A DNA stretch of 14,893 nucleotides, from assembly GCA_023228925.1 (NCBI GenBank), contig JALOAF010000025.1, forward strand, positions 1 through 14,893. Reading direction: 5' to 3'. The position numbers and the translations under genes are program-made. The notes beneath the pieces were generated by a model. The model had not been told where the DNA came from. It searched no databases and saw only the letters and a program-made list of their open reading frames with translations. This DNA comes from Candidatus Absconditabacterales bacterium (GTDB lineage: Bacteria > Patescibacteriota > Gracilibacteria > Absconditabacterales > Absconditicoccaceae). Every line of letters starts with the position of its first letter. Position 1 is the stretch's first letter. This document shows positions 1 through 6,837 of the stretch, piece by piece.

Positions 1-1
1 A

Positions 2-103
2 TTAGAATCAGTGTTTTGACATATGAAACAGAAAATATGATTACATAGATGATTAAAAAAAGAAAGAAAACTTAAATTAATAGATGATTTTCTCTCTAAA
101 TAA
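2..103 (+). CDS. C-terminal tail of a probable transposase (5' end outside window)
   Basis: This plus-strand frame is open from the window edge to TAA at 101-103. With UGA read as Gly it gives a 33-residue basic tail containing LESVFGHMKQK and HRGLKKERKLKLIDDFL. That pattern (a Leu-Glu-x-x-Phe start, a basic helix, then His-x-Gly-Leu-x-Lys-Glu) resembles the extreme C-terminus of DDE transposases of the IS256/IS1249-like kind; I recognise it from memory only. Three in-frame UGA codons fall where glycine is expected, which supports real coding. The catalytic domain and the left end of any insertion sequence lie outside the window, and I see no clear terminal inverted repeat in 104-225. It could instead be the tail of another basic protein. 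Confidence 0.45.
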
Positions 104-225
104 CCACACAAAATCTTTAATTATACCCAATTTTTGATTTTACAATTTTTTTGCAAGCTAAAATATTTTTTGTAATTTTTACTAGCTAAGCAAAATAAGA
201 CTATTTCATTAATTTTTGACAAATT
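104..225. other. Short AT-rich intergenic stretch, nothing recognised
   Basis: This stretch lies between the probable transposase tail and the 3' end of the rubrerythrin gene, which converge here. It consists mostly of A and T runs. A 5-bp inverted pair (AGCTA near 156, TAGCT near 184) is too weak to call a terminator. Confidence 0.5.
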
Positions 226-810
226 TTAGTACTCTTCACATTTTCTGATATAATATCCGATAGGATGATCACATGAAGGACATAATTCAGGCGGATTTTT
301 TCCAGTATGAGTATAACCACATTCTGTACATACCCAAGTAATAGCCTCTTCTTTATTCCAAATTGTCTCTTTTTCTAATTGTTCATATAGCTTTTTGTAT
401 CTTTCTTCGTGATGTATTTCAGCAACCATAATAGCTCTAATTCTTTTTGCAAATTCTGGATATCACTCTTCTTCTGCTACTTTTGCAAATTTTGGATAAA
501 GATCAGCATACTCTTCGTGTTCTCCAGCCATAGCAGTTTTTAAGTTTGTCATTGTATCTCCAAAACTTACTGCCGCCATACTAGGTACTTCTATCATTTC
601 ATCTGTGATTCATTCCTTTTTCTTCAATTCTTGCAACATGTTAAAAAATCGCTTTGAATGTTGTCTTTCTTGCTCTGCTGTTTCCAAAAAAATCTCTGCA
701 ATTTGTACATATCATTCTTTTTTTGCCACACTTGCATATAGTGTATAGCGATTTCTAGCTTGAGATTCTCACAAAAATCCTTTAGTTAAATTTAATAAGG
801 TTTGTTTCAT
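226..810 (-). CDS. rbr: Rubrerythrin (diiron peroxidase with rubredoxin domain)
   Basis: Rubrerythrins reduce hydrogen peroxide in the cytoplasm of anaerobes, passing electrons from a rubredoxin-type iron to a diiron centre. The 194-aa product has the usual length and both domains. Residues 1-145 form a ferritin-like four-helix region with the expected ligands: E15 in GESQARNRY, E48-x-x-H51, E97-x-x-E100, and E131-x-x-H134. Residues 160-190 carry the rubredoxin knuckles C161-x-x-C164 and C177-x-x-C180. UGA encodes Gly 14, 33, 67 and 116; under the standard code only the last 67 residues would remain open. The start is the ATG at 808-810, which gives the normal family N-terminus; no Shine-Dalgarno is visible. 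It appears to be a single-gene unit downstream of the terminator at 886-943. Confidence 0.95.
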
Positions 811-885
811 TTTTACTATTATTTGAAATATAAAATTTTAACTTACTATCTCTTAATTTATAAATCTTATTCATTATATCAACAC

Positions 886-943
886 AAAAAAATCCACCCT
901 AATAATCTTTTGTAAGATATAAGCTAAAAAGCCGGGTGGATTT
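886..943 (-). terminator. Hairpin terminator after the three-small-gene operon
   Basis: Read on the minus strand, a 10-bp perfect stem (arms 934-943 and 890-899, AAATCCACCC / GGGTGGATTT) is followed by seven U. The 34-nt loop contains a second small hairpin (arms 905-909 and 914-918). It lies 17 nt after the stop codon of the 117-aa gene. The long structured loop is unusual for a simple terminator. Confidence 0.75.
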
Positions 944-960
944 GTAGTTTGAAAAATTTT

Positions 961-1314
961 CTACTTCGCATATTCGCTAAATTTTTTGGTTAATAACACT
1001 TTTATTCCATCAATTTGAGTGATATCACTATTAATATAAAGACTACTTATTTCACAAAGAAAAAGATATTCTTTATTGTTTTTCATAGTGAACAGACCAA
1101 ACACAAATTGATGGTTCAATCTTGAACTTGAATGAATCATTACTTCATCTAACACATTATTGATATTGTGATTAGATTTAGCGTTGGAGAAGAAATAAAA
1201 TTCTTTTCCATTTTTTTTAATCAATTCAAGCCTTTTTATATTTCTGCCTATAAGGTGGCGATAAACTGCACCATTTACAAGAGAAATATAATTCTTTTTT
1301 CTGCTTTTTTTCAT
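961..1314 (-). CDS. Hypothetical 117-aa protein, last gene of small operon
   Basis: I do not recognise this protein. It starts with a basic MKKSRKKN segment and has a mixed alpha/beta composition, with no signal peptide, membrane segment or Cys/His metal motif. The ATG at 1312-1314 follows the stop of the 48-aa gene by only 2 nt, and its AAGGAG ribosome-binding site lies inside the end of that gene, so translation is probably coupled. It has five glycines, none encoded by UGA, unlike all the larger genes nearby. A terminator follows its TAG stop. The clear ribosome-binding site, the operon position and the terminator make it a real gene; its function is unknown. Confidence 0.75.
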   Translation of the reverse strand: MKKSRKKNYISLVNGAVYRHLIGRNIKRLELIKKNGKEFYFFSNAKSNHNINNVLDEVMIHSSSRLNHQFVFGLFTMKNNKEYLFLCEISSLYINSDITQIDGIKVLLTKKFSEYAK

Positions 1315-1316
1315 AA

Positions 1317-1463
1317 TTATTTTCTCCTTTTTCTTCTTTTAATTTTTGGTTTGTAACTTGGATCTCTTTGGATCCTTTCTAATTCTCTTTTGTGTTTTTC
1401 TAGCCTTTGAAGCGTTCGTGTTGCCGCTTTTTTAGCTTTTTTGTTTGCATTTGCTTTTCTCAT
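1317..1463 (-). CDS. Small, very basic 48-aa protein
   Basis: The ATG at 1461-1463 is preceded by a strong Shine-Dalgarno (AAAGGAGG, 7-8 nt upstream), the best in the window, and the frame closes with TAA at 1317-1319. The product is dominated by Lys, Arg and Ala: an Ala/Lys-rich helix (residues 3-15), a charged helix (about 17-34) and a KIKRRKRRK tail. It could bind nucleic acid or the ribosome, as short Lys/Arg-rich proteins often do, but I recognise no family. It contains no glycine, so the UGA test cannot be applied. It sits 29 nt after the DUF5652-like gene and overlaps the ribosome-binding site of the 117-aa gene. Confidence 0.7.
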   Translation of the reverse strand: MRKANANKKAKKAATRTLQRLEKHKRELERIQRDPSYKPKIKRRKRRK

Positions 1464-1492
1464 AATTGTTTCCTCCTTTCTATTTTTATTAG

Positions 1493-1735
1493 TTATTTAA
1501 GATTTTTATTTTTCCTATTAGATATTAAATAAATTATAGGCAATAGTCAAGCAGTATTGAATATGAAAATAAAAATAAACCAAGTTATTTGTTGTCTTTT
1601 ACCAGCTTTCCACAGTGCTATTCCTTTCCAAATCATCTCTCGTATTGCCAATAAAGCGACAGCCAACATAAAATAAGCAAAAAATAAATCATTTTGTGCT
1701 TCTAAATTTGTTGATAATAATGTTCATAATTCCAT
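1493..1735 (-). CDS. DUF5652-like small membrane protein
   Basis: Reading two UGA codons as Gly (residues 4 and 63) gives an 80-aa protein with two membrane helices: about 17-33 (FFAYFMLAVALLA) and 52-72 (WFIFIFIFN then LLPIIYLI). Between them is the loop MIWKGIALWKAGKRQQ, and a short basic tail follows. The pattern of helix, W-K-G-x-A-L-W-K-A loop, then a helix ending N-T-x-G-L-L-P-I-I-Y-L matches the DUF5652 family as I know it from candidate-phyla genomes; no function is known. The ATG at 1733-1735 is the only good start; no Shine-Dalgarno is visible. It is first in a three-gene minus-strand set. Confidence 0.8.
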
Positions 1736-1826
1736 GAATTTTATAGTTAGAAAGTTAAAAACAAATTAAATTCATTAAGTAGTGTCCTGTTTTCCATAGT
1801 ATTATTACATTATAGTATTAAAGTAA

Positions 1827-1902
1827 GATTTCTCGCAAGGTAGAGCACTTCGAAATGACAGTAGAGGATTTCTCACAAGATAGAGCACTTCGAAATGACA
1901 GT
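1827..1902. repeat. Two tandem copies of a 36-bp repeat
   Basis: Copy 1 is 1827-1862 and copy 2 is 1867-1902, with a 4-bp gap (period 40). They differ at two positions (g/a at the tenth and fifteenth bases). Both end in GCACTTCGAAATGACAGT. The ends resemble the CGAAATGACAG module of short intergenic repeats found scattered in many bacterial genomes. Confidence 0.85.
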
Positions 1903-1907
1903 GCTGA

Positions 1908-2003
1908 GTCATATTGAGCCTGTAAGGCGAAATATCCATTAGTTGTAAGTGGATTGTGTGTAGTGGATTCTGCCAATGGATTCTTCGCTACGCTCAGAAT
2001 GAC
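1908..2003. repeat. Imperfect palindromic intergenic repeat
   Basis: The left arm 1908-1940 (starting GTCATATTGAGCC, ending ATATCCATT) and the right arm 1975-2003 (starting AATGGATTCTTCGC, ending CTCAGAATGAC) are inverted repeats of each other with a few mismatches and gaps. They could form a long hairpin around a 34-nt centre. The right arm carries the TTCGCTACGCTCAGAATGAC word typical of mobile intergenic repeat modules. It lies just beyond the 3' end of ruvB. Confidence 0.7.
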
Positions 2004-2073
2004 AACGCTGCTACAATAATACTCAGAATAATGATATTCAAACAGTATAGTTTATTAAATACTAAGTTATACA

Positions 2074-3018
2074 CTATATTAAAATCCTTCCTTGACTGCT
2101 TTTCTCTATTTTCCCCAATTTCAACAATAAAGGTTCTATATCTTCTTCTACTCACTTTTCATTCATTCATAATTGTATTGCAATAGTTTTTAGTCCCATA
2201 GGTCTATCATTTTTTCTGAGAATATCCAAGTATTTTTTGTGAATAGGAGACATTCATCCATCGTCTATTTTACTATGAATCAAAAACTTTTCTCGTAAAT
2301 TTTGGCTAAATTTTTGTTCATTTTTTCATTCGGTCACAAAAAAATCTCTTATTTTAATACATAAATTGTGTATTTCTCTAGGAACAGAATCAACCTTATT
2401 GTGAATTTTTTCAATCACATTTTTATCAGTTGCTACTCAGTATTTTTTTAGATATTTATCTATAATAATCTTTTTTTCCTCATCATTATAATCCATAAAA
2501 TGGAAATCATACACAAATCTATTTTTGATTGGTTTAGACAATCACTCTCATTTTGTCGTAGCCCCAATTAAAGTAAATTTATTTAAAGGAATCCTAACGC
2601 TTCATCATTCAGGCATTACCATATCTATCACAAAATCCTCCATTGCAATATACAAAACCTCTTCTACATTTGGTTTGAGTCTGTGAATTTCATCAATAAA
2701 CAAAATATCTCACTCTTCCAAACTATTTAAAATACTGACAATTTCGGCAGGTTTATTGATAGCATAACCGGTGACTACTTTCATATTTACAGCACTTTGT
2801 TTTGCAACTATATGAGCCATGGTAGTTTTTCCAAAACCACTAGGCCCACAAAGTAAAATATGCCCCATACTTCATTTTCTTTTTTTTGCACTATTTATGG
2901 CAGTTTGCAAAACTTTTTTTATATGTTCTTGTCATATAAAATTATCAAAACTATCCGGCCTAAGATTTTCTTGATTTTCTTGAATTACCGTATCTATGTT
3001 TATTTTTTTTACTTTCAC
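2074..3018 (-). CDS. ruvB: Holliday junction branch migration ATPase RuvB
   Basis: RuvB is the hexameric AAA+ motor that, with RuvA, drives branch migration of Holliday junctions during recombination. The 314-aa product shows the family landmarks: the opening [12 protein letters not shown] (19-30), Walker [10 protein letters not shown] (58-66), Walker B with DEIH (109-112), sensor 1 LIGATT (150-155), an arginine in the KNRF segment (R167), and the C-terminal winged-helix with the DDGGM and RPMGLKTIA motifs. It has in-frame UGA at Gly 29 and 49 and many later. The start is probably GTG at 3016-3018, the first start codon after an in-frame TAA; no ribosome-binding site is visible. It lies 43 nt downstream of the SLH gene on the same strand. 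No ruvA or ruvC is next to it. Confidence 0.96.
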
Positions 3019-3061
3019 AGATTTGTATTAATATTTAAAATGTTTCAATATCGTTTAAAGA

Positions 3062-4834
3062 TTACAATACTTGCAATAAATAATATGCACTAGTTCATTT
3101 TATTGGCAGTATTTTGTAGTTGTCTCATTCATTAAATCTTATAGTTGCTTCTATCACATGTCATCCATTACTTACTACGAAATTGATTGTTCCTAACTCA
3201 TCATCGCTTGCCAAATCAAAAACATTTCCATACCAGACAAAATTATCAGAAAAATATGTAGACTCAGAAGATTTTACTATTTTATACCTAGTCCCAAATG
3301 TTTCTATATATCATAGATCAAAAGAGCCTCTTTTTAATAAGTTAGAATCTAGATATACATTTGATTTTAATTTTCCATTTGTCCCTGTTTGAATAGATCC
3401 TTCCACAGTACTAATGATCTCATTAGAAATTCTATCATTATTTAAATTATCCAACATCTTATATTTTATGTTGAATCTATACAAGAACAATGCTACTTCA
3501 TATCTGCTAATAGGAGTATCAAAACTGATAGCATCGCTAGGAACGACTATTCCAAGTTCTCTTGCTTCGTTAAAATAATTTTGTCGCCAAGGACTTACAT
3601 TTTCATCAAGATATTTTCATTGAAACATTCTAACCAATGAAACTACAAAATGAGATTTGTTTAATTTAGTATCAGGAGAAAATATTTTATTGTCTCCTTT
3701 CATGATTCATTTTTTACAAACATTTATTATGTATTGTTGATCACCACTATTTAAAGCTCCTATATCTGTAAATTCACATTGATTTGGTAAAAAAGTTTCA
3801 TTAGTAGACAAGCCAAGCATGCTTGAAAATTTATCAAAAATCTTTGCTGCTGCTACCTTATTCAATGTATCAAAAGGTTTGTAATCATTTGGATTTTTAT
3901 AAATTGTTAGACCATTGTCATACATCCAATAAATCGCTTCCAAAAGTTCTGGGTCTTTATACGGGTCGATCCCTCCAACTAAAGTATCTAGATTTTCTAT
4001 AACAGTTGAACCATCCATTATCCCTGCATTGTTTGGAGGAACAACTTGTCATAATAGATTTAGCGCCATAGTTTTTAATTGAGGATTTGTTACTATTCCT
4101 CTTAATCTATACACCATCAATGCTATTTCATATCTTTCTAGTCCTTTATCAAATTTGTTTATATCTTCAATGTTTGTTAATCCTATAAGTTTTCATTTAG
4201 TATAATATTGTTCTCGCCAAGGGACTTGTAGTTCATAAGACATTTTTCATTCAAACATTCTCAAAAGTACAGCCATAGCTTCTGCTTTTGTTAAATTATT
4301 AAGAGGCAAGTAATCTCAGTTTGATCACTTGAATAGTCATCGTTTACAAACATTAGCAATATGTGGGGCCAAGCTTGATTCAAATTTGTTTGAGTCTCAA
4401 AAATCACAATTGTCATTTTTTTCTATATCTGGATATCCTAAAGCCAGATATGCTTGTCATATAATTTTACTAGCTTCTTCACGAGAAACTAAATCATACA
4501 TTCTGTAATCTTCTTTATTGTCATATTTTGTTAATCAATTTGCATACATCCAAGCCAAAGCTTCAGCAAATTCTGTTTCTAAATCTCTTGGTTCAGTATT
4601 TATTAGAACAGGAGCTTTTTCTGTCGTTCAAGTATCAACTACTCAACTATCAACTGTTCAGCTATCCACATATCAGCTTATATAAATAGTGTTTGTCCCT
4701 GTATCTATCATAATTTGTGGTAAATTTTCTTCTTCCAAATTTTCTTGATCTCCAGTTTCTGCAAATACAAAAAACACAGACGATAAGAGAATAACACCAA
4801 GTGTTAGTAGTTTTGTTCGCTTTTTGTTTAACAT
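3062..4834 (-). CDS. Exported surface protein with two SLH-like modules
   Basis: The 590-aa product begins with a signal peptide: basic MLNKKRTK, a hydrophobic core at 9-24, and likely cleavage after VFA (residue 25). A Thr/Asp/Gly linker follows with YVDSG, TVDSG and VVDTG units (about 55-70). Two related modules, about 91-245 and 299-454, share WMY-x-NGLT-x-Y, C-x-F-x-D (C143, C353), NVCK-[RK]-G (C163, C373), RMF-[EQ]-GK, PWR-x-x-Y and RYE-[IV]-AL. These are S-layer-homology style repeats, so it probably sits at the cell surface; the paired Cys may form disulfides. The region 480-590 looks beta-rich and is not recognised. Many UGA-Gly codons are present. The start at 4832-4834 was chosen over an in-frame ATG at 4859-4861 because it gives a normal signal peptide. 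Confidence 0.9.
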
Positions 4835-4915
4835 TTTACAATAAAAAATAAGATAAATCAAAAATCCCTAAATACTATATATCCAAGATGCTTTTCATTT
4901 CAATACAAACTTTAA
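4835..4915. repeat. Duplicated promoter block, copy A
   Basis: This 81-bp block immediately upstream of the SLH gene recurs as copy B (6629-6710) with only three differences: one extra A, one G/A and one T/C. The two copies are direct repeats about 1.8 kb apart. Confidence 0.9.
4874..4903 (-). promoter_or_regulatory. Predicted sigma-70 type promoter of the SLH gene
   Basis: Read on the minus strand, TTGAAA (4898-4903) and TATAGT (4874-4879) are separated by 18 bp, about 40 nt upstream of the SLH start codon. The same elements are conserved in copy B, which supports a functional role. Confidence 0.6.
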
Positions 4916-5111
4916 GTAGTTTTAATATTTTTTTTCTGCTGTTTTTTTGTCCATAAATATTTTTTGCCAAACAACTTTTTAATGCCTTTTCTATTTAGTA
5001 TAATATTTGCCTCTATAATAACACAAACCATTCCTTGAAATTTGATATAGTAAGCAGAATACTATGTCAGATGCTGTTAGACAAATGATTGAAGAAAACA
5101 AAAACATGTTT
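4916..5111. other. Intergenic region between copy A and the 208-aa gene
   Basis: No stable gene is visible. It is AT-rich with long T runs, two TATAAT-like words near 5000 and 5015 on the plus strand, and the short plus-strand frame at 5064-5117 described separately. Confidence 0.5.
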
Positions 5112-5117
5112 TTATAA
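5064..5117 (+). pseudogene. Possible 5' remnant of a gene (17 codons)
   Basis: A plus-strand ATG at 5064 opens MSDAVRQMIEENKNMFL, then TAA. The composition is that of an ordinary cytoplasmic protein N-terminus, and two TATAAT-like words lie 50-70 nt upstream. The frame ends exactly where the opposing 208-aa gene ends. It may be the start of a gene cut off when the DNA to its right arrived, or it may be chance. I recognise no family. Confidence 0.25.
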
Positions 5118-5738
5118 ATATTTTTCTATTCTTTTATATTCTGCTAATTTATCTTTTGTTTCATTTGATCATAATGAGTAAATTTTATCAATAAATTCTT
5201 CAATGCTATTTATTCTAGATGGGAATTTATTCAAAAATAAGTTCATCTCTTGTATATGTTTTTGGTTTATAGAAAAACATTCAGGTTTTCTAAAAGCATT
5301 TTCTTTTATAAAAACTAATGAGCTATTTGAGATTTTTTCTTTTAAAGACTTAAAATCTCATAAAAGATATTCAAATGTTTCTTTTAGAAATTTTATTTGT
5401 TCTTTTTTTGTTTTATTTAAATGTATCAATTTTGATTCACTTTCTATATATAATTCTTTGTAATAATTTGCTAAATTTGTTAAATCATTTAATTCGTATG
5501 AGTTGATGAAATCAAATATATTTATGAAACAACGATAATTATTATCATCAACTTTTTTCTTTTGTAAAGTTTCTTCTAATCACGTTTTTAATATACTATT
5601 TTTTATATTAAAAAGCGTTAATCAAAGATTTTGAAAATCTTCATTTATTGATTTTCTTTGAGAAAAATTCTCTATTATATCTCATATTTTATTAGTTTTA
5701 TTGATTTTTCCCTCAGTGTCTTTTTTAAGAATTTCCAT
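5112..5738 (-). CDS. Hypothetical 208-aa helical protein
   Basis: I do not recognise this gene. UGA read as Gly at several positions (for example NKIGDII, NLGLTLF, YLLGDFK, YSLGSNE) opens a 208-codon frame from ATG at 5736-5738 to TAA at 5112-5114. The product is rich in Lys, Glu, Asn, Ile and Leu with long amphipathic helical stretches (about 20-60 and 85-150), and has no signal peptide, membrane helix or Cys pair. It is probably a soluble cytoplasmic protein that could be coiled-coil. It lies downstream of the lipoprotein gene on the same strand, with the attC-like inverted repeat between them. No Shine-Dalgarno is present. Confidence 0.75.
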
Positions 5739-5802
5739 TATTTATAAGATTTAAAGAATAAGCTATTAAAAGTCAAATACTTTGTGTACTTAAATGTATA
5801 TT

Positions 5803-5861
5803 GCCTAACGTTTCGCACTGATCCAACTGTAGTTTTTATGTAGGATAGTGCATGTTATCGG
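5803..5861 (-). repeat. Inverted repeat resembling an integron attC site
   Basis: Read on the minus strand, the element starts CGATAAC (5854-5860), then GCACTATCC (5843-5851), an 18-nt centre, GGATCAGTGC (5815-5824, complementary with one unpaired base), and ends GTTAGGC (5803-5809). The end fits the attC R' consensus GTTRRRY exactly. The 5' R'' box fits poorly (only the AAC end), and one spacer is 2 nt instead of about 5. It begins 16 nt after the lipoprotein stop codon, the position expected for an attC in a cassette. No second copy or integrase is visible, so a plain hairpin is equally possible. Confidence 0.3.
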
Positions 5862-5876
5862 AACCGAATACTTATT

Positions 5877-6497
5877 TTATAAACTATTTTTAAATTTTAG
5901 GAATTCTTGTGAAAAATGTTCATTAGTTTCACTTCATTGTATTAAATTAAACATATATTCTAATGCCTTATTTATACAATCAGTATAATATCCTTTTTCT
6001 TTATCTATGACACACTCTAATGTAGTAATTAAAGGACACATGTAATATCCTTGATGTCTTGGTCTATCTTCACAATATTCATAAATATTTTTGCTAGTAT
6101 ACCATATATCATACCAAAATATAGGACTACTTTTTTTTAATACTTTTCAATTTTCTGTATAAATTAATTCTACATCAAATCCATCTTGTCATCACATTTG
6201 AACTCAAATACTTCAATTTTTAAAATTGATAGCGTCTTTATAGCGACTATATCATCAAAAAGAAATTTCTGCTCATTCTACAACTTTTTTAGATAAATCA
6301 AATGTTGAACTTGTTGTTGGCAAGACAGGGTTTGTTGTTTCATTTTCTGTAACTTGTTCTATGTTTTCTAAGTTAGAAACTATTCAATCTGTTTCTTGTT
6401 GTGGGACAGTGACAGCTTCTGGCATTGTTGGTTGATTGTTAATTAATGAACATCCAGATAAAAACAATAAAGATAATAGTAGTATAGGTCTTTTCAT
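5877..6497 (-). CDS. Lipoprotein of unknown function
   Basis: The 206-aa product has a lipoprotein signal: MKRP, a hydrophobic core (residues 5-13), then the lipobox LSGC with the lipidated Cys at 16. A Thr/Glu/Pro/Val-rich linker runs to about residue 65. The rest is a small soluble domain with Trp/Tyr-rich segments (FWYDIWYTSKNIYEYC) and four further Cys, which may form disulfides outside the membrane. UGA encodes about ten of its glycines, including pairs such as FGGY and MGGQ. I recognise no family. It is read from copy B of the duplicated promoter block, the same promoter that serves the SLH surface protein, so the two may be co-regulated. Confidence 0.85.
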
Positions 6498-6592
6498 GAA
6501 TATATGTTTAAAAGTTAAAAACATTGAATAGTTCTTCAAAAATCAATATAATTTTTGATAAGATCTGGATTTCTAATTTATATAGAAACCTA

Positions 6593-6625
6593 TTGGTTCT
6601 GTATTTATCAGAACAAGATTCTTTT
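6593..6625 (-). pseudogene. Remnant of a second SLH-type gene
   Basis: These 33 bp match 4588-4620 inside the SLH gene (the PVLINTEP codons) with about six differences. They are fused directly to copy B of that gene's upstream block, with the signal-peptide region missing and the start codon position changed (CAT to TAT). This is what an internally deleted paralogue would leave. Confidence 0.55.
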
Positions 6626-6628
6626 CTA

Positions 6629-6710
6629 TTTACAATAAAAAAATAAAATAAATCAAAAATCCCTAAATACTATATATCCAAGATGCTTTTCATTTCAACA
6701 CAAACTTTAA
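6629..6710. repeat. Duplicated promoter block, copy B
   Basis: This 82-bp block matches 4835-4915 with three differences in total. Downstream of it on the minus strand come the SLH remnant and then the lipoprotein gene, so the block now serves a different gene from copy A. Confidence 0.9.
6669..6698 (-). promoter_or_regulatory. Predicted promoter of the lipoprotein gene
   Basis: TTGAAA (6693-6698) and TATAGT (6669-6674), 18 bp apart, are identical to the SLH promoter. The start codon of the lipoprotein is about 170 nt downstream, which implies a long leader that includes the SLH remnant. Confidence 0.5.
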
Positions 6711-6837
6711 AGTTTTTTATTAAACTGCTTGCAAAAAAAACATAAAAGAGTAAAAGAAAAAATATAATCAAATTGATTTTTCAATCATTATTTTTGTTTG
6801 TTAGATTTTTATTATTTACAAATTTTAATCGCTCATA

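Larger units (their letters stand above)
1736..2073. other. 338-bp intergenic region with interspersed repeats
   Basis: No gene is seen on either strand; short open frames here are not supported by composition or by any recognisable protein. It holds the near-identical direct repeats at 1827-1902 and the imperfect palindrome at 1908-2003, listed separately. Confidence 0.7.
6498..6837. other. 340-bp intergenic region between divergent lipoprotein and pyrG genes
   Basis: No intact gene is present. The left half holds an SLH-gene scar (6593-6625) and copy B of the promoter block (6629-6710). The remainder up to 6837 is AT-rich DNA that must contain the pyrG promoter, though I cannot place a convincing one. 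Confidence 0.6.

Noticed and set aside
1168..3392. Several plus-strand open frames (for example 1168-1356, 1956-2186, 2860-3093, 3120-3392)
   Set aside because: They are antisense to well-supported minus-strand genes or lie in repeat DNA, and give low-complexity Phe/Ser/Ile-rich products.
4662..4671. DnaA-box-like word CTATCCACA as a hint of oriC
   Set aside because: It is a single imperfect match inside the SLH coding sequence, without a cluster or AT-rich unwinding region.
5203..5463. Plus-strand frame of 86 codons
   Set aside because: It is antisense to the 208-aa minus-strand gene, whose frame is longer and has UGA only at plausible Gly positions.
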